Of a stretch of DNA of 64,000 nucleotides, positions 24,801 through 30,800 are shown piece by piece. The translations under genes and the position numbers were made by a program. The first letter of the stretch is position 1, and every line of letters starts with the position of its first letter. This stretch comes from Ypsolopha sequella (taxonomy: Eukaryota; Arthropoda; Insecta; Lepidoptera; Ypsolophidae): assembly GCA_934047225.1 (NCBI GenBank), contig OW204011.1, positions 17,806,339 through 17,870,338 of the forward strand, in the 5' to 3' direction. The notes beneath the pieces are model-generated. The model had not been told where the DNA came from. It worked only from the letters and a program-made list of their open reading frames with translations, and searched no databases.

Positions 24801-27800
24801 CGTGATGTACTATTTAATCGCAAAAACATCGTGTCACACTCCTCGCACTTGTAATTCAAATAAGTCGCATCGCGCGTGATTAAACACTGTGTTACGGGCG
24901 GAGGTGACCGAGGGGCTGGAAGCTACTTTGGCCAAAGAATTAGTTTGGCCATCGCCGCCAGCCTTTTTGGCACCCTTCCTAACGACGGCAGCGATCTGGC
25001 CAGTATTTTATATTTATTATAAATGTTTTAGGTTTACCTCGTAAGATTTTTTTTAGGTCATCTTTAGTTAAGTTTTTGAATGTTATTTAAGTTTCAAGTT
25101 AAGTTTCTTGTTTACAATAAATAAATTGATTTATACTAAATAAATCTACCTATTATATTATAATTATATAACTTGATTGTCACAATAAGCGTTTTTCCTT
25201 GTGTCAAATTTAGTGTGAAATGAGATCCCTAGATGGCACTGTCGTATACTTTACCAACAGATTCCAAACAAACTAAAAACCACTGTGACATTAGTTGCTA
25301 CATTGCTACAAAACGTATTTCATCTATGGTGACATGTCATGGACAGCGACATCTGGAGGAATGCTGAGAACGAAAAAAAAACGACGAGAAAAACGCTCAT
25401 TGAAAACGCTCTGATAAATGAAATGGATAATAATTAATAAGTGATGTACGCCAAAGAAAACGGTTTTCTACCATAGAGAAAGAGAAAGTAACTATTTAAA
25501 TAACTAAATTAAAGTATGTATGAGTAACAAAAATAATGTTTTTATGGATATTGTTATGTACCGAAAGTATGAATCCGCTGAGGCAAATGAGAAGGGAACT
25601 GGCGATCATGTTGAACACCGAGGAGTAACTGTACAGCTTTTCTGTTTGCGCAACTATCCTGTAATATAAATATTAAACAAATGTCAGATTTATAACCAAT
25701 ATGGTACAGTGCGCGCCAATCTTTGTCGCCTCTGAACGAGTTACGAGTGCAAGCTTGCGCAGGTACAGTCAAGGGAACAATAATATCAACGGGTGATTAT
25801 TAAACGTTCACTATAAGTGGGAAGGTGTACTTGTTGTACCTACCTATTTAATTACTTATTTATTATTTTAGTGCAATCTTAACTATATAAATAAAAGGAA
25901 TTAATATTAACACCATTTCCCTACATTGTCGCCTTAAAACTCCTTAATAACAACAACAATTGTTCACGACAGAGCTTATAGAGACATTAAGTTATGTGCA
26001 TACGTAATATAGATACTTACTTAAGTCTAGGTTTAGTGCAATATTTATTTAAGTAACTTGGTATATAAAAAGTCGGTTCAGTAGTTCATATAAGTAGATA
26101 GGTTAAGACTCCGGAAAGTAAACGTTTTCGTCCTTGTCGTTCACTTTATTCAGGTGGCTATATAATATGCAGGAAGATAGATAGATAGCTAACTAGCCTA
26201 GAAAACAGCCATCTGACAATAAGGAATAGGTATTTTGTTAGTTATCAGTAGTAAGGACTTCGATCATAGAAGCAGTCTTGTATAGAGTCTATAAAGAATA
26301 ACAGAGTCAACGTAATCAGATGTAGGTAGCTAAAACCAATAGCATTGTAATAACAAAACAACAAATAAAGGCAACAAAAACAGTAAACTATAACAAACAA
26401 ATTCAACGATAAACTTACATAACGAATCACAGAATTTTTTCCTCGAAGGTACTTTTCTTGCAACGCGCGTGTGTGTAGTGTACGGACGTAGCACTAACAC
26501 TAACGCATAGTGTTGACATGACACCTGCTAAATGGCGAGCGGGGGGGTGTGGTGCGGCACGCAGGCGGGTGTGCTCCGCGCCCTCGCTCCTGTAACGTCC
26601 CCCTGACCCCGTGAAACGGCTATTGCGTCGCCTCTTGCGGCTATCTTCAGAGGCGACTAAAAGATTGGCGCCCACTGTAGCTTCAGTGAGTTCACAGAAA
26701 TCGATATAAATAAAAGGCTTTTTCCCGACTGACTGACTGACTTAGAACGGACCACACTGTGTGTAGAGACTTGATATTTGGAGGGTCTTTACAGAGGAAG
26801 AAAACGTACATTAAAAAGGATTTTGGAAAATTTGCACACCAGGGGTTTAAAAAAAAGGGTCAAAGTTTTAAGAGCCGTTTAGCAGCTGGATTGTGAAAAA
26901 CCCACCTTTTTGTAATTAATCGAAACTGCACACTTAAAACTGTAGATGAGCCTAGAGCATGAACAACGCCAGGCTTTCGAGGATTCGTTTGAAGAAATTC
27001 GGACTCTCCTTGTATTGAAAAAAATAAATTTGATTTATTGATCGTTTATATAAGGAGTCTGCTTATAAACAATGTTTTAAAATATATACCTTTGTCAAAA
27101 AAAAAAAGGAGAATTCAAGGGTATTACTTGGAGATTATCAGAATACCCACCTTACCTTCGATCCTGGCTTCATCACCATAGAACTCCTCAACGGATGACA
27201 GCACATAACTTTGGATTGCGGCAATCAGTTTATGTTAGGGTGCTCATTGCAGGGCATTGCTTGAAAATTGCCAGTGTACCCACCTGACCTTCGATCTTGG
27301 CTTCATCACCGTAGAACTCTTCAACGAATGACAGCACATAACTCGAGATTGCGGTAATCATGTTGTGTTAGGGTGCTGATAGCAGGAAGCTACTCAAACA
27401 TAGCTACTTATACTGACTTGAACTTCGTTTCATATTAACACCACGTTTGCAAGAACTACACATACTTCACAATTTAACCCAGCAACACTAAAAAATGTGA
27501 AATAAAATAAACTTTTAACAAAAAAATAGCAACCGACTTCAATAGTAACAGCAGTCATTCACTAAAAAGTTAATAATAATTCTATAAAGACCGATGGTAC
27601 CGAAGCAACACTTTTGCTGACTTCTTTCTTCCTGAAACAATATGTTATCTAGAAGTTGGCGTATTTCCTACGATATAGCAACATAAAAACCAATATAAGA
27701 GCGCCGACTTCTAGATAACATAATGTTTCAGGAAGAAAGAAGTCGGCAAAAGTGTTGCTTCGGTACAATCGGTCTTTATAGAATTATTATTAACTTTTTA

Positions 27801-30800
27801 GTGAATGACTGCTGTTACTATTGAAGTCGGTTACTATTGTTTTGTTAAAATTAAAAGTTCATTTTATAGGCAACACATATGCCAGAATTGGGATGGCATG
27901 AGAAGAGTTGATGGTGGTGATTGTTGGCACTTGAAGGGTGCTTGTACTTGTCCACAAACTTTTATTATTTGATATAAGAATTTGTGGACGAGTACAAGTA
28001 CCTTTTAAATTAAATCATAATAAGTATAGGTTGATTAAGAAAAATATTGTCTATTTTATTTTTTATTTTTTTATGGTATTTTTTTTTTAATACTTGACTA
28101 ATGACGGCCCACTAAGGGCCGAAATATATTTCAAGTTATAATTTTCTTTTATTTATTGTATATATTTAAAGTTATATTGTGTAATTATAGACATTAAATA
28201 AGATAAGACACAAATAATACTCTTCGTAGCAAAAAAATCCCCGACATAACCTATAAAAGTGCAGATAATTTTCAAACGGCTCAAACGATTTTGATATAAC
28301 ACGGCTAGAACACTCTCGATCAACTCACCTTTCAAACAAAAAACTAATCTAAAACAATCAATATTCAATGAATAAATCACTGCGTTGCGTCATAATTACA
28401 AGTTGTAACTGGCGAAATTTAAGTAATAAACAAGGAGCGCGGGAGGGGAATTCTCTCCCCCGCGCCCTTCGTTGCCGCCGCGAACATTAGCATTTTTACT
28501 ATGACATTAGCGTGTTGCTAGGCGCTACCTAGAGTAGATAGCCAGTCCAGTAACACGTATGATCCACGCTACTCTGTAATCCCGACAGTACAGCGGTATC
28601 CCGCAACATTTGCGACCGAGATTGGTCCCGCAAAATGTATGCGGGATACCGGTATACCGGGATTGCATTCCCTAACAACACTGAACCCTAGGTATGCTAG
28701 TCTGACTCGCACTTGGCCGATAGTGTCAATTCGGTGTAACACGATTTAACTTATTTGACAGGACCGGATTGTTAAAGATTAAATTGGATTTGAATTCAAA
28801 TCCAAGCCCCAAGTGGATGAAGTCACGGGAAAAAGTATCTTTTATAAAATAATAAAAAAACGTTCAGAAATAAAGCCCTTTAGTAGAGGAACAATTCAAA
28901 AAACCAAAAAAGGGTTCCGTTCAGAAACGAAAAAAAATAATTATTTCTTTCGGGAACGTGGCTCTGCCTTCAGCCTCGTCACTTAACCTAAAGATTAGAT
29001 AAGTAATCAAGGTATAGTTTCTTTTGGAAACGTGACTCGGCTTTCAGCCACGGCATTAACACTTTAGCAGAGAATCAAGAGAACGGCTTTCGGCCTCGTC
29101 AAAGATACATTAACACTGGATCAATTTAAGAAAACGAGAAATAGTTTTGTTCGGAAACGTGGCTCAGCCTTGGGCCTCGTCACCTAACCTGAAGATTAGA
29201 TAAAGTGATTAAGTTATAGTTTCGTTCGGAAACGCGGCTCGGTTTTAGGCCTTGCCAACTACACGTTCATTGGGAATCAAATAAAAGATCATGAGAACCA
29301 AAAACACTCCAAACTAGATTCAGGTAAAAATTTTACTATAAAATTAATGGTCCCAAAAATATTGGCAGATTTGATAGGCCTACACAAAAACAAAATTAAC
29401 CCGGGTGAAGCCGTGGGCAAATATATAAAAGAAATCCCTGACTGACTGATCTATCGACGACGACGCCTAGACCAAACGGCTGGATGTACTCGTGAGAATC
29501 TGAAACTTTGGGTGTAAATTCTTTGTTTGATATTGCTAAACATCCAAAAAGGGGATTTAGGAAATTCCCATGGGATCGCACGTGAGCGAGCAATATTGTG
29601 GGGCGTAGCGTCAGTAGCGTGTATAATATACTAACTGAATCAACATCTGATATCTCTTTATTAGATCTTCTAAGTCCTTGATCACATTTTTCTCTATTTG
29701 GTCATTCCATTGATCACTAATGAGATTCTCCATCTTCACCTTAAGCAACTTAAAGTGCATGTTTATAAAGTTGCAGCTCGCATAGAACAAAGTATCAGCA
29801 CCGATAATGTTGAATACTACAATTACACCTAAAAAAAAAAGATAAATATTACCCTGGGATTCACACTTCTAGGCAAAGTATTCAAATTCAAATAGTTTAT
29901 TTTGCAAAGTAGGTATATATAAGACACTTTTTATACGTCAAATTTAATCTAGTATTATCCTGGGATTCACACTTCTAAGTATTCAAATCCAAATTCAAAT
30001 AGTTTATTCTGCAAAGTAGGTGTATATAATACACTTTTTACACGTCAAATTTAATCTAGTATTACCCTGGGATTCACACTTCTAGGCAAAGTCGTGAACC
30101 TTGTGGGATTGTTCCCAGTGATGCAGTGCATTCGTTGAAACACCAAAACAACCCCCCAATATCGCCAAAAAACTTTAACTTTGAAACTACTTCGAAAATA
30201 GTGAAGATCTTTTGATATTCTCATTTTTGGGGTTCGCACCTCAAAATGCATAAAGAACGGAACCCTTATAGGATCATTTTGCTATCCGTTTGTCAAGACC
30301 CTTTTACTCAGGCTTCAAGTTGAAACTAATATCTCCTTCAGATGTCTATAGCTCCATCACGCTGTAAAACAATCAGGCTTCTTAGGCGCAAGACAAACAG
30401 AAAAGATATAAGACGAGGACGTGGTGAGAACGCGGCCCCCCATTAATGTACTTTCATCCAAAATGTATAGAGAAGCGTCGCGATGCAAAACATACAGAGA
30501 AGACGGGGTGGAGAGAGACGCAGGTGCGACGCCTCGTCGTATGCGCTGCGGTAGCAACGGGCCTCACCTTTGTCATCCCAGGCATTTCAGAGTCTCGCTC
30601 GAACTGACCGTGATGTGTCAACGCATCCGGTGTCTATAGTTCAGTTCGCGCCCTGTCCGCGCCCCGTCTCCTCAGTATAATTTAAAAAGTCGCGTCCATG
30701 CCCCGTTTTTGCCTCATCCTCACCTTACGTCTTATCTGTCTGTCTTGCGCCTAACTTAACGCTAGATACAAATTTGCCCGTTCATAACTGCACGAGGAAT

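Larger units (their letters stand above)
25659..29635. other. Odorant receptor intron 2
   Basis: About 4 kb with repeats listed separately: a duplicated exon-like segment at 27126-27385, a hairpin MITE at 27512-27857, a short hairpin at 28575-28670 and a degenerate tandem repeat at 28950-29270. At 26690-26960 and 29390-29600 are sequences with GACTGACTGACTGA and CCCGGGTGAAGCCG motifs that look like dispersed repeats. No other exon was recognised. Confidence 0.6.

Noticed and set aside
26427..26675. 82-codon frame with Arg-rich sequence
   Set aside because: GC-rich repeat-like sequence without recognised domain, located in the OR intron.
30357..30639. Opposing GC-rich open frames in OR intron 1
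   Set aside because: Open on both strands with no recognised domain; no splice signals linking them to the receptor.
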